Made by a program: the position numbers and the translations under genes. This document shows, piece after piece, positions 1 through 7,753 of a stretch of DNA of 31,851 bases (within the stretch, counting starts at the first letter, position 1; every line of letters begins with the position of its first letter). Location: assembly GCA_937906495.1 (NCBI GenBank), contig CALCVT010000015.1, positions 1-31,851 on the forward strand. The letters are read 5' to 3'. The stretch is from an uncultured Prevotella sp. (GTDB taxonomy: Bacteria; Bacteroidota; Bacteroidia; Bacteroidales; Bacteroidaceae). The notes below the pieces were generated by a model that saw only the letters and a program-made list of their open reading frames with translations, was not told the DNA's origin and did no database searches.

Positions 1-17
1 CTATATAAGTTCTGTGA

Positions 18-60
18 GGCAACTGTGCGTTGTGAAACGCGTAGTTGCCATTTTTGTTTT
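18..60 (+). terminator. Intrinsic terminator of a gene lying upstream of the window
   Basis: A 14-bp stem (18-31 with 36-49, including two central G-T wobbles) closes a GTGA loop and is followed by ATTTTTGTTTT. This is a classic rho-independent terminator for a plus-strand gene ending before base 1. Confidence 0.75.
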
Positions 61-368
61 CGTTACTGTTAACCTATAAAAGTTTCTTTAGTTTTTTCCA
101 AACCAAACCCTGGGGTTAATCTTTGTATCTCCCTTTATGCTACAGATTGTTTTGTTTCCGTCAATTTATGCTTGCAGCCGCCTGCGTTTTGCCAGGTTGC
201 AGCATATAGTGTGCGGAGCGTGGTACAGTTGGTCTGTGGTGGTTGGAGGTAGCAGTCAGCTTTAAACTTACGAATGTAGGGTGTAGAGTTTTCAACACGT
301 ATTGTAAAATCTCTTACCCGGCAGTTTAATTTTAGCGAGTCAGGCTCAAAAGTCAGCCAATAAATTCG
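61..368. other. Non-coding stretch upstream of dacB with one dispersed-repeat copy
   Basis: No ORF of note on either strand. The segment 279-321 (starting GGGTGTAGAGTTTTC) resembles 20228-20270, matching at 27 of the first 36 positions. It also shares the GTGTA...TTTT...ACAC pattern of the tandem repeat at 10390-10452. Nothing else is recognised here. Confidence 0.4.
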
Positions 369-376
369 TAACTTTG
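369..376 (+). promoter_or_regulatory. Sigma-A type -7 box (TAACTTTG) of dacB
   Basis: TAACTTTG matches the Bacteroidota -7 consensus TAnnTTTG and lies 21 bases before the start codon, implying a very short leader. No TTG box is seen at 20-bp spacing. The extended context TTCGTAACTTTG recurs upstream of rimP at 24187-24198. Confidence 0.55.
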
Positions 377-396
377 GAAATCAACTCAGATTCAAC

Positions 397-1623
397 ATGA
401 TGTACCGTATATTATTTTCGCTATTCGCTGTTTTTGTCAGTTCTTTTCCTGCTTCGTTTGCACTACCAAAGTTACCTGCAGTTGCAGCCTCGCATACCTT
501 TTGCGCGAAGGCAGTAACCGCGTCGGCCCATGTAGCCGTCAGCAACCGCAAGTTGCGGGAGCGTATGAAGGAACTGCTCGACGACGAACTTTTTGTGCGT
601 TCGCAAGTGGGTATTTATGTTTATGACCTTACGGCCGACGAGTTGCTGTTTGAATACCAATCGAAGCAGACGATGCGTCCGGCTTCGACAGTCAAGACGC
701 TTACAGCTGTAACAGCCCTTTATACGTTGGGAGGCGACTATCGGTATCGTACAGCGCTGTATTACGACAAATCTACGGGCCGGGTGAGCATCCGTGCCGG
801 CTATGACCCGCTGTTTGGTGCCGACGATATGCAAGCCTTTGTGCAGGCCCTCCTGCAGCAGGGAGTCAGGCGAATATCCGAGCCGATAAGGGTAGATTTA
901 ACGCTTAAAGACACCGACCGTATGGGGTGGGGCTGGTGTTGGGATGACGATACTGTACCCCTGACTCCGCTGCTTTACCAAAATCGTGATCGTTTTACCG
1001 AAAAACTGCGTCAAGCCCTTGCAGAAGTTGGCATAGTATGGAATGGCGATGTTGTTTTGGAGCGTTTGGCCAAAAATCTTAGTCCCATTTGCGAGCGTAC
1101 GCATACCATCGACCAGATATTGTTGCCGATGATGAAAAAGAGTAACAACTCCTTTGCCGAGTCGCTCTTTTATCAGTTGGCTGCCAGCAGTGGTTGTGCA
1201 GGCGCCGGACGCAAGCAGGCAGTAGCCAAGGTTCATGCGTTGATCGAAAAGTTGGGCCTACAACCAGCCCATTACCAAGTGGCCGATGGGTCGGGCCTGT
1301 CGCTCTATAATTACCTGAGTCCCGAACTTTTGGGCCGGGTGCTTTGTTTTGCCTACAGCAATTCGGCCATCTATAATCATTTGTTGCCATCGTTGCCTGT
1401 AGCTGGCGAAGATGGAACATTGCGTAAGCGCATGAAGGGAACTCCTGCTGCGGGCAATGTGCGAGCCAAAACGGGTACGGTTGAAGGGGTGAGCACGCTG
1501 GCAGGCTACTGCACTACATCGCGCGGCCATGTGCTTTGTTTCAGCATCATGAATCAAGGCATACGCCGCAATGCCGATGCCCAGGCCTTTCAGGACCGTG
1601 TGTGCGAGGCGCTGTGCCGGTAA
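397..1623 (+). CDS. dacB: D-alanyl-D-alanine carboxypeptidase/endopeptidase, PBP4 (S13) family
   Basis: Peptidase family S13 penicillin-binding protein. It removes the terminal D-Ala of peptidoglycan stem peptides and/or cleaves cross-links in the periplasm. The three active-site motifs of serine penicillin-recognising enzymes are visible: S97-T-V-K100 (SxxK), S249-N-N251 (SxN) and K358-T-G360 (KTG), plus DGSGLS at 297-302. The N-terminus is a signal peptide, hydrophobic over residues 4-22. At 408 aa it is short for the family: only about 150 residues separate SxxK from SxN, against roughly 245 in E. coli PBP4, so the accessory domain inserted there is reduced. Two adjacent ATG codons (397, 400) are possible starts. 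It is monocistronic, with its own promoter just upstream and a hairpin downstream, and converges on the LuxR-type gene. Confidence 0.9.
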   Translation: MMYRILFSLFAVFVSSFPASFALPKLPAVAASHTFCAKAVTASAHVAVSNRKLRERMKELLDDELFVRSQVGIYVYDLTADELLFEYQSKQTMRPASTVKTLTAVTALYTLGGDYRYRTALYYDKSTGRVSIRAGYDPLFGADDMQAFVQALLQQGVRRISEPIRVDLTLKDTDRMGWGWCWDDDTVPLTPLLYQNRDRFTEKLRQALAEVGIVWNGDVVLERLAKNLSPICERTHTIDQILLPMMKKSNNSFAESLFYQLAASSGCAGAGRKQAVAKVHALIEKLGLQPAHYQVADGSGLSLYNYLSPELLGRVLCFAYSNSAIYNHLLPSLPVAGEDGTLRKRMKGTPAAGNVRAKTGTVEGVSTLAGYCTTSRGHVLCFSIMNQGIRRNADAQAFQDRVCEALCR

Positions 1624-1700
1624 AATATTTGTTGTGCTTGTGTTGGAGCAGAAGTTGCTTCCAGGCCATCAGCCTGTCCGAAAATGAAGTTGATATGTAC

Positions 1701-1731
1701 TTTTAAAGACGCTCTTCAAGCGTCTTTAAAA
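1701..1731. terminator. Inverted repeat between convergent genes, probable bidirectional terminator
   Basis: A perfect 13-bp stem (1701-1713 with 1719-1731; arms begin TTTTAAAGACGC and end GCGTCTTTAAAA) surrounds a 5-base loop. It lies between the ends of dacB (+) and the LuxR-type gene (-). The terminal A/T pairs give U-rich 3' arms in both directions, though no long separate U tract follows. Confidence 0.6.
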
Positions 1732-1764
1732 ATATGAATAATCAGGAACGTTAGTTTATGAGCT

Positions 1765-2778
1765 TCATTCTTTTAACAGAGGGGTCTGCATATGTTCGAG
1801 CAGAGTTTGATAAAGGTTGTCGGTAGGGTTCATGTTTAGTTTTTTACGGATGTGAGCCCGCTGACTATTGATGTTTGACTCAGATTTGTTTAGAATGCTG
1901 CAAATTTCGCCCAGTTTTTTGCCTTGCAGGATGAGTCTGGAAATTTCAATTTCGGAGGGTGTCAGTTCGGGCAGTGCTTTTTTGATGTCGCTGAGCTGTG
2001 TAGCCCGTTCCGTCAAGTAGTTCTGTACGTTGCTGATGATGTTTTGTTGTTTCTTTTCGTCCATCATTTTCAGGAGCGAAGCGGTACGTGCGTTAGTATG
2101 CTCCTTGCGGGCCAGTTGGATGTAAGCCCTGATTTGCTCTTTATCGAGTCTGAGTACGTGCAGCAGTTCCATTTCGTCCTTTTTAAGCAAATAGTTCTCT
2201 TCCGATATTTTATAAAAACTATCTACGATTTTTTGGCCCATCAGTGTAAAGAGTACAAAGCTCAAGGTAAATACCAACCCAAAATTAACCATCGATTCAT
2301 CGTGTGAAAGGAGTGTACACAGCCAGTAAGTGCCCAGTGCAATGGCGCATAAGAACCAGGCGCTGCGTTTGAGGTAAGCTACGATTGAAAAGAGTACGTT
2401 GGTTGCTAAAAGTGCCATGTTGGCAACAATAAGCATGCGGTTGTACTCGGTAGGTTCGAGAGCAGCATGTATCATTTCGATAGTAGTAACAACCTGTGCC
2501 GTAAAACTAACTGAAATTAGTGCTGTGGTGAGTTGAATTTTCTGCAAGATGTAGGCAAGAAAAAAGATGATGACGAGTGCGAAGTAGGAGGAATTAAGAA
2601 TGAAATTAAAGGTTTTCTGTGGGCCTGTAAGGCTCAGTAAATTAGCAATTAGTCCTAAGAAAATGGCTACATTGTAGTAAATAAATAGAATGAGCCGTTG
2701 ACGGTCGATAAGGGTGTCTTCGCGTTCAATGACATGGGACGGTAGCAGCTTAATCCAATGGATTTTATTAAGAATCAT
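1765..2778 (-). CDS. Membrane-anchored LuxR-type transcriptional regulator
   Basis: A 337-residue protein from the Met at 2778. The ORF extends in frame to 2850, but that would run through the apparent promoter at 2813-2820. The N-terminal half has about six hydrophobic segments, e.g. LILFIYYNVAIFLGL and MVNFGLVFTLSFVLF. A polar, probably helical linker follows (SEENYLLKKDEMELLHVL). The last ~60 residues are a LuxR/GerE helix-turn-helix: LTPSEIEISRLILQGKKLGE, then a recognition-helix region containing KSESNINSQRAHIRKKL. There is no receiver or kinase domain, so it is likely a membrane-bound one-component regulator that binds DNA from the membrane. The signal and targets are unknown. Neighbours are convergent dacB and, divergently, a candidate small RNA and a hybrid sensor kinase. 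Confidence 0.8.
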   Translation of the reverse strand: MILNKIHWIKLLPSHVIEREDTLIDRQRLILFIYYNVAIFLGLIANLLSLTGPQKTFNFILNSSYFALVIIFFLAYILQKIQLTTALISVSFTAQVVTTIEMIHAALEPTEYNRMLIVANMALLATNVLFSIVAYLKRSAWFLCAIALGTYWLCTLLSHDESMVNFGLVFTLSFVLFTLMGQKIVDSFYKISEENYLLKKDEMELLHVLRLDKEQIRAYIQLARKEHTNARTASLLKMMDEKKQQNIISNVQNYLTERATQLSDIKKALPELTPSEIEISRLILQGKKLGEICSILNKSESNINSQRAHIRKKLNMNPTDNLYQTLLEHMQTPLLKE

Positions 2779-2812
2779 GGTATGAATTTTTACGTTAACT
2801 GATTTAAAGGTA

Positions 2813-2820
2813 CAAAGATA
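2813..2820 (-). promoter_or_regulatory. -7 box (TATCTTTG) of the LuxR-type gene
   Basis: Read on the minus strand this is TATCTTTG, matching TAnnTTTG, 34 bases upstream of the ATG at 2778. Its position supports 2778, not 2850, as the start. No well-spaced upstream TTG box is seen. Confidence 0.5.
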
Positions 2821-2861
2821 CGTAAAATATGATTTATCAGTGCTTTTCAAGGTATGTGTTA

Positions 2862-2893
2862 TTTGTGATTATTAGCCATGTTACGTACTTTTG
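2862..2893 (+). promoter_or_regulatory. Consensus promoter TTTG-N20-TACTTTTG driving a transcript with no ORF
   Basis: TTTG at 2862-2865 and TACTTTTG at 2886-2893 are separated by exactly 20 bp. This same arrangement lies upstream of rimP. The predicted start is at about 2899-2901, directly before the base-paired RNA at 2903-3010. Confidence 0.65.
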
Positions 2894-2899
2894 CAAAGT

Positions 2900-3079
2900 A
2901 AATGCAGGTTTACAACCATTATTACTTAAGCGTAAGAATTTAAATAGAAATAAATAATGTACCAGAGTCTATAGCATCAGTTAGGACTCAAGGTGTAAGT
3001 TGAACCTGCAGTTTAATAATTTCTTTTTCATCTTTTTCGTTTTTCGCCACATTGCTCGGGATGATCGATGTGGCGTTTT
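2900..3079 (+). ncRNA. Candidate structured small RNA (6S-like outline)
   Basis: The transcript from the promoter at 2862-2893 has no credible ORF. Its 5' end, TGCAGGTT (2903-2910), pairs with AACCTGCA (3003-3010). The helix continues as CAAC/GTTG (2913-2916 with 2999-3002) and TTAC/GTAA (2922-2925 with 2995-2998). An A/U-rich open region follows, then an apical hairpin GAGTC/GACTC (2965-2969 with 2985-2989). A U-rich tail begins after 3010, and an intrinsic terminator lies at 3045-3079. A long closing helix, a central bubble and a terminal hairpin in about 110 nt resemble 6S-type RNAs of this phylum, but I cannot confirm the family. It could also be an unrelated sRNA or a very long leader of the downstream regulator. 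Confidence 0.4.
3045..3079 (+). terminator. Intrinsic terminator of the candidate small RNA
   Basis: CGCCACAT (3045-3052) pairs with ATGTGGCG (3068-3075) and is followed by TTTT. It separates the transcript starting near 2900 from the hybrid-regulator gene, which has its own promoter candidate at 3378-3385. Confidence 0.6.
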
Positions 3080-3377
3080 GTACATGTCGATTTTATTTGA
3101 TGCCTACCAGTAAGCCCCCCTCGTTTGCAGGCTGTTTTGCGTTCAGAAAACGTGTTGCTTTTGTTTGTGCTTGAATGGCAGCCAGCGCAGAATAGAGTGT
3201 AGTGTCTTAGCACTATGCCATGCCTTTACTTGACTCCCTTAAAGGTGCTTGCCGTATAGGATTAACGATGCAAAAGGCGTAAGTAGCTTTAGTTTGCAGC
3301 AAGTGGCAAGCAAACAAAAATGACACCTAAAAGTAAAAATGCAGCTGTAGGAGGTGTAAAAAAACTTGACTTAATAG
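3080..3377. other. Non-coding stretch, nothing recognised
   Basis: No plausible gene. Minus-strand ORFs here (e.g. 3028-3213) are short, and 3028-3213 runs across the terminator. Confidence 0.4.
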
Positions 3378-3385
3378 TATCTTTG
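3378..3385 (+). promoter_or_regulatory. -7 box (TATCTTTG) upstream of the hybrid regulator
   Basis: TATCTTTG matches TAnnTTTG and would start an RNA at about 3392, giving a leader of some 170 nt before the ATG at 3561. A second, imperfect box (GACTTTTG, 3510-3517) would give a short leader instead. Confidence 0.45.
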
Positions 3386-3387
3386 CG

Positions 3388-3472
3388 ACAGCAAAAGCAA
3401 TTTGCTGTATGAGCATAGCTCTCGGGTCAGGTAGTGTACGTGTTCCGAGAAACTTAAGATAACACCCTATGC
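3388..3472 (+). promoter_or_regulatory. Structured 5' leader of the hybrid regulator
   Basis: Three helices are visible: ACAGCAAA/TTTGCTGT (3388-3395 with 3401-3408), an outer helix GCATAG/CTATGC (3413-3418 with 3467-3472), and within it TCTCGG/CCGAGA (3420-3425 with 3445-3450). The nesting looks like a folded RNA leader, but it matches no riboswitch class I recognise. Confidence 0.3.
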
Positions 3473-3560
3473 AGGTAGGTAGCACTCTGCAACAGTGTGA
3501 ACTGTTATAGACTTTTGCGGTATGAAATATGCAATTCCCTTTAAAAATTCGTGCATTCAT

Positions 3561-6392
3561 ATGATGAAGCATCTCTTATCAAGCCTTATATTCTTATTTG
3601 TATTCTGTCTGTTTGCCGGATGTAACCGCCAGGAAGCCACCTATCGCATAGGTGTGTCACAATGCAGCAACGATACCTGGCGACAGCAGATGAATAAGGA
3701 AATGATGCGCGAAGCCTCTTTCTATAACAAGAAGGTGTCGCTCGATATCCGTTCAGCCAACGAAGATAGCGAGCGCCAAATTAGGCAAATAGACAGTTTA
3801 ATAGATGAAGGGGTGGACCTTTTGATTGTTTCGCCCAATGAAGCCAAGCAACTCACCCCCGTAGTCGAAAAAGCCTATGGGATGGGAATTCCTGTAGTAG
3901 TAGTAGACCGTAAAATATTATCCGACAAGTATACAGCTTTTATCGGAGCCGACAATCGAGCTCTGGGTTATGATGTTGGATGTTTTGTAAATGCACATCT
4001 CAATGAGGCAGGAACAGTTGCCGAGTTTACCGGACAAATGGGCGCAACTGCTGCTCAAGAGCGTCATGAGGGCTTTATGCAAGCCATCAACCAGGCCTCG
4101 GATGTAAAACTGATAGCTCAAATTGAAGCCGGTTGGGAAGGTAATGAAGTAGACCGGCAGATTGATTCGCTTTTTAAGCATGGTGTTGTGCCCGATATGA
4201 TTTTTGCGCACAACGATCGTATGGGAGTGAAAATTCACCGGGCGGCTGTACGTTTAGGCCATCAGGTTCCGGTGGTAGGCATCGACGGCCTTGCAACTCC
4301 CGACGGTGGTTTGAGCAATGTGGAGCGGGGTGAACTTGCAGCTTCGTTCGTTTATCCTACCGGAGGCGAAAAGGTGGTGCAGACAGCTCTGCGTATATTA
4401 CGCAAAGACCCCTTTGAGCGCGATGCCAAACTCAAGTCGGCTGTTATAAACCCAGTGACAATGCGTGTGTATCGCATGCAGAGCGACCAAATGCACGAGA
4501 GCGAAAAGCGTATAGACAAATTGGGGGGGCAACTCGACCGGTCACTCTCGCGTTATGCCATGCAGAACATGCTGCTCATAGCCTGCATAACAATTATTGT
4601 GCTTATCGGCATTGTGTTGTCGGTGGGCTTGAGAGTTTACTTCATGACTGTGAGCCGAAATGAGGAACTTGCCAGTCAAAAGCGTAAGCTCGAGGAGCAG
4701 CGCGACCAGTTAGTTAAACTCTCCAAGGAATTACAGGAAACGACACAGTCAAAGTTGACATTTTTTACGGAGGTATCGCACGATTTGCGTACCCCCCTTA
4801 CGTTGATACAAGCTCCTGTGGAGCAGTTGCAGGGTATGACGAATTTGAATGCCGAGCAGCGAGGCTTGTTGGGCATCATCCGTTCAAATACAGATATCTT
4901 GCTGAGGCTTGTGGGCCAAACGCTCGACTTCAGAAAGTTTGAAGCAGGAAAACTGAAACTGCATTTGCAGCGCGTTGACCTTGGTAAGTCGCTGCAGTAT
5001 TGGTGTGAACCGTTTAAGGCTCTTGCCAGTAAAAAAATGATACGCTACCACATTGAGTGCCCACAACCTAAACAAGGGGAACAAGCCGTGGAAGGTTTGC
5101 TCGATCCGCCGAAGATGGAGAGTGTGGTATATAATATTTTGTCGAATGCCTTTAAGTTTACGCCCGAAGGCGGTAAGGTTAACGTGCGGATGGCGCTTAT
5201 TGAAGATGTAGAGCAGGGACGCCGCATGCGTATTGAGATTGAAGATACAGGGCAGGGCATCGATCAAGAAAAAATCAGTCACATCTTCGACCGCTTTTAC
5301 CAGGTAGATGCCAGTTATGAGGGCTCGGGCATTGGGTTGGCAACGGTTAAGGCTTATGTTGAGCTTCATGGGGGAACCGTGCGTGCTCAAAGCATACCTG
5401 GAAAAGGGTCGCGATTTACTGTAACCATACCTTGTACCAACGATGAGGCTGTACTTGCGGCTGCAGGCAACTTTGAACATAAGCACCCCGTGGGCCCTGC
5501 GCCCCATGAGCCTTCCACAATGGCCCACTTGCAGGAAGGTATGTTGCAGCAGCCAGTTGTTGAATGCTTGAGCGGGCAGCAGCAGGTTACGGGTTGCCGT
5601 ATGCCCTTGCCGGCAGAAGTTCAGAGTGTTCAATCGAACGAGGGCGTGCCTACCATCTTGATTATTGACGATAACGAAGATATACGTTCGTATGTGCGCA
5701 TCCTTCTGGGCAATGAATATGCGGTTGAGGAGGCTGTAAATGGGCAGGAAGGTTTGGCCAGAGCTCGCCAGTTGATGCCCGATGCTGTGGTCTGCGATGT
5801 GATGATGCCGGTGATGGATGGATGGGAATGTTGCCGCAGACTCAAGGACGAGTGGCAAACCTCTCACATTCCTGTTATGATGCTTACGGCCTGCACACTC
5901 GATGAGCAGCGTATAGCTGGTTTTGATTGTGGAGCTGATGCTTATATTTCAAAACCATTTAGTCCGGAAATGTTCAGGGCCCGCCTGCGCAATCTGATTG
6001 CAAACCGAAGGCGTTTGCAGGCCTTCTTTGCCGACAAAGCTACCATAGCCATGGCCGATGTGAGCGAACTCGATAAAGGTTTTGCCGAGAGATTCCGCGC
6101 ATTGATAGAGCAAAATTTGGGAAATTCAGATCTGACGGTCGAGGATCTCGCTACTGAAATGGGGTTAGGCAGAAGTCAGCTCTACCGCAAGGTAAAGTCG
6201 CTTACCGGATATTCGCCCGTCGAACTCTTGAGGGTGGCACGTTTAAAGAAGGCGGCCGAAATACTGACGCGAACCGAAAAAACAGTATCTGAAGTGGCCT
6301 ATGAAGTTGGTTTTTCAACTCCCAGCTATTTAACCAAGTGCTTCCGCGAGTATTTTGGTATGAGTCCGAGCGACTATGCCAAGCGCGAATAG
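3561..6392 (+). CDS. Hybrid two-component system protein with sugar-binding-protein-like sensor and AraC output
   Basis: One polypeptide holds a whole signalling pathway. Numbering is from the Met at 3561 (943 aa); an in-frame ATG at 3522 adds 13 residues before the signal sequence. Order of domains: signal peptide with possible lipobox FAGC (Cys21); periplasmic type-I sugar-binding domain (~28-305); transmembrane helix (~336-361); coiled coil; histidine kinase with H-box His407, N-box Asn529, DTGQGI 562-567 and GSGIGL 588-593; receiver domain with acceptor Asp746 and Lys798; AraC helix-turn-helix (~857-943). The layout resembles the fructose sensor BT1754 of Bacteroides thetaiotaomicron, where the periplasmic domain binds the sugar directly. 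A monosaccharide ligand is therefore likely, but its identity is unknown. No sugar-utilisation genes are in the window, so it acts on distant targets or on genes lost from its side. Confidence 0.92.
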   Translation: MMKHLLSSLIFLFVFCLFAGCNRQEATYRIGVSQCSNDTWRQQMNKEMMREASFYNKKVSLDIRSANEDSERQIRQIDSLIDEGVDLLIVSPNEAKQLTPVVEKAYGMGIPVVVVDRKILSDKYTAFIGADNRALGYDVGCFVNAHLNEAGTVAEFTGQMGATAAQERHEGFMQAINQASDVKLIAQIEAGWEGNEVDRQIDSLFKHGVVPDMIFAHNDRMGVKIHRAAVRLGHQVPVVGIDGLATPDGGLSNVERGELAASFVYPTGGEKVVQTALRILRKDPFERDAKLKSAVINPVTMRVYRMQSDQMHESEKRIDKLGGQLDRSLSRYAMQNMLLIACITIIVLIGIVLSVGLRVYFMTVSRNEELASQKRKLEEQRDQLVKLSKELQETTQSKLTFFTEVSHDLRTPLTLIQAPVEQLQGMTNLNAEQRGLLGIIRSNTDILLRLVGQTLDFRKFEAGKLKLHLQRVDLGKSLQYWCEPFKALASKKMIRYHIECPQPKQGEQAVEGLLDPPKMESVVYNILSNAFKFTPEGGKVNVRMALIEDVEQGRRMRIEIEDTGQGIDQEKISHIFDRFYQVDASYEGSGIGLATVKAYVELHGGTVRAQSIPGKGSRFTVTIPCTNDEAVLAAAGNFEHKHPVGPAPHEPSTMAHLQEGMLQQPVVECLSGQQQVTGCRMPLPAEVQSVQSNEGVPTILIIDDNEDIRSYVRILLGNEYAVEEAVNGQEGLARARQLMPDAVVCDVMMPVMDGWECCRRLKDEWQTSHIPVMMLTACTLDEQRIAGFDCGADAYISKPFSPEMFRARLRNLIANRRRLQAFFADKATIAMADVSELDKGFAERFRALIEQNLGNSDLTVEDLATEMGLGRSQLYRKVKSLTGYSPVELLRVARLKKAAEILTRTEKTVSEVAYEVGFSTPSYLTKCFREYFGMSPSDYAKRE

Positions 6393-6468
6393 TTATGAGC
6401 CTGCAGCCTGCTTTGCAACAACGGCTGCAGTAACCTTTTGCAAGCAGAGTTTTTAGCTCAAAACAAGC

Positions 6469-6505
6469 AAACGGCTCCAATGATACCTATCATTGGAGCC
6501 GTTTT
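6469..6505 (+). terminator. Terminator of the hybrid regulator gene
   Basis: A near-perfect palindrome, with arm AACGGCTCCAATGATA at 6470-6485 pairing with 6488-6503 and one more A-T pair at 6469/6504, ends in TTTT. It lies about 80 bases after the stop codon. Confidence 0.7.
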
Positions 6506-7104
6506 GCAGGAAGTAATAAAGCCTTCGTCCGAAGTTAAGATACTTCCCAGCCGGAATCGGAACACTACTCGGAAATGTTCCTTATTCCATTCTTTCCTTA
6601 ACAACCTTTTTACCGAGTATATAATATAACCTATCTATGTATTTTTTGTTTAAGTGTTTGGCATATTCAATCGCTTTAATTGCCTGCGTTGCAAATGCCG
6701 GTTCGTCCTATTGCATGCGGTTGTATTCATAGGCATGCCGACTTTGGTTTTGTCTGTATCCTAAGGGGTTGTGCAGTCCCTGATAATTGGTGCGCCTGAT
6801 ATACGTATAGTGTTTTTAGGCTTTAAAGTAATATGTGTTGGTTAATGGGGTACTTTATTAAATCTTATGCATCGTGCTTATTGGGTAGCCTGACGCAAAG
6901 AATCGAACCTCCGTTCTTGTCGTTTGACAATGCAAAAGTACAATGCAACATCCAAATTGCCCGAAACACATGTTGCATGGAACTAAAAAAATCGTTCATG
7001 GCTACAAATGTGCAAGTGTTTGCAACATTTTTACAAGTCAACAACTGCTTTTTAGACCTGAATGGGCTAATTATCAGCAGATAAAGGATTTATATCGCAT
7101 GCAA
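6506..7104. other. Long non-coding stretch
   Basis: About 600 bases without a convincing gene; the plus-strand ORFs at 6833-7084 and 6943-7128 overlap each other, lack family features and run over repeats. It holds a 9-bp inverted repeat (ATGCAACAT 6943-6951, ATGTTGCAT 6970-6978) and a minus-strand promoter-like box at 6933-6940. Just downstream of that box is a stretch resembling a tRNA T-arm (6896-6916, minus strand). No complete cloverleaf can be drawn. Confidence 0.4.
6933..6940 (-). promoter_or_regulatory. Orphan minus-strand -7 box (TACTTTTG)
   Basis: It reads TACTTTTG on the minus strand, so an RNA would start near 6926 and run towards the terminator of the hybrid regulator. No ORF follows. 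A hairpin TTGTC-AAAC-GACAA sits at the predicted 5' end. No TTG box at 20-bp spacing. Confidence 0.3.
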
Positions 7105-7150
7105 CAAAAAAACATCGGGTGCCGATAACAAGAAATATCGGTACCCGATG
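7105..7150 (-). terminator. Intrinsic terminator of the thioesterase operon
   Basis: A 15-bp stem with one G-T pair (7113-7127 with 7136-7150) and an 8-base loop. On the minus strand it is followed by eight T residues (7112-7105). It lies about 50 bases beyond the thioesterase stop codon. Confidence 0.85.
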
Positions 7151-7201
7151 GTATATTGGTAAAATGACCCAAATATGCTTTGAGCAAGCACTAATGTGGG
7201 C

Positions 7202-7672
7202 TCACTCTTCGGTTTCGCAGCCCTGAAAGTGCATGTCGCTCTGAGCTTTGTCTGGTGGAAAGGCAAAGTAGGTGCAACGTGCCGTAGAGCAGAGTTTGCC
7301 ATCGCTGTCGGTCAGGGTGGCGTCGATGGTAATGAGGTTGCGGCGTTGCTCCACGATGTGTGCGCGGAGGGTGATTTGTCCCCCGTTGGTACGCACCGGG
7401 TGTAGAAAGCGCGTTTCCATTCTTGAGGTCACGCCCGCCGTTTGCAGTTTGCGCATCACTACCCAACCGCATATTTCGTCGAGCAGAACACTCTGTATGC
7501 CCCCATGCAGCGTGTTGAGCCAACCTTGGTATTCGGGTTTAGGTTGCCAAAATGAAACAATGTCGTTGCCGTCTTCGTAGAATTCCATCTTCACGCCGAG
7601 CGGGTTTTGGGGGGCACAGCCAAAGCAGTTATAGCCTTCGAGATGGACAAAAGGGTTAATAATCTTTTTCAT
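7202..7672 (-). CDS. PaaI-family hotdog-fold thioesterase
   Basis: A 156-residue cytosolic protein of the hotdog (4HBT/PaaI) superfamily, whose members hydrolyse acyl-CoA thioesters. The family signature is the segment LHGGIQSVLLDE at ~55-66: HGG lies at the start of the central helix, with the acidic residue one helix later. An N-terminal CFGC motif followed by NPLG is also common in this subgroup. Length is typical. It is the last gene of a probable cysQ - SLC13 transporter - thioesterase transcription unit (81 bp after the transporter, with a strong terminator downstream). The acyl substrate cannot be deduced, and the link to the two upstream genes may be only co-transcription. Confidence 0.85.
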   Translation of the reverse strand: MKKIINPFVHLEGYNCFGCAPQNPLGVKMEFYEDGNDIVSFWQPKPEYQGWLNTLHGGIQSVLLDEICGWVVMRKLQTAGVTSRMETRFLHPVRTNGGQITLRAHIVEQRRNLITIDATLTDSDGKLCSTARCTYFAFPPDKAQSDMHFQGCETEE

Positions 7673-7753
7673 AGCATTGAAGTTTGATGGAGTTGTACAA
7701 ATGCTGTGCTGCAGGTAGCAGGCTATATCTGCGGCCTGCGAAGTTCTCTTTTT

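Noticed and set aside
4884..5867. 327-codon minus-strand ORF opposite the hybrid regulator
   Set aside because: Fully antisense to the kinase and receiver domains, whose motifs are intact.
6438..6629. 63-codon plus-strand ORF after the hybrid regulator
   Set aside because: Consists largely of the terminator palindrome at 6469-6505.
6880..6945. Intact tRNA gene on the minus strand
   Set aside because: Only a T-arm-like piece with an imperfect stem; no acceptor, D or normal anticodon arm can be paired.
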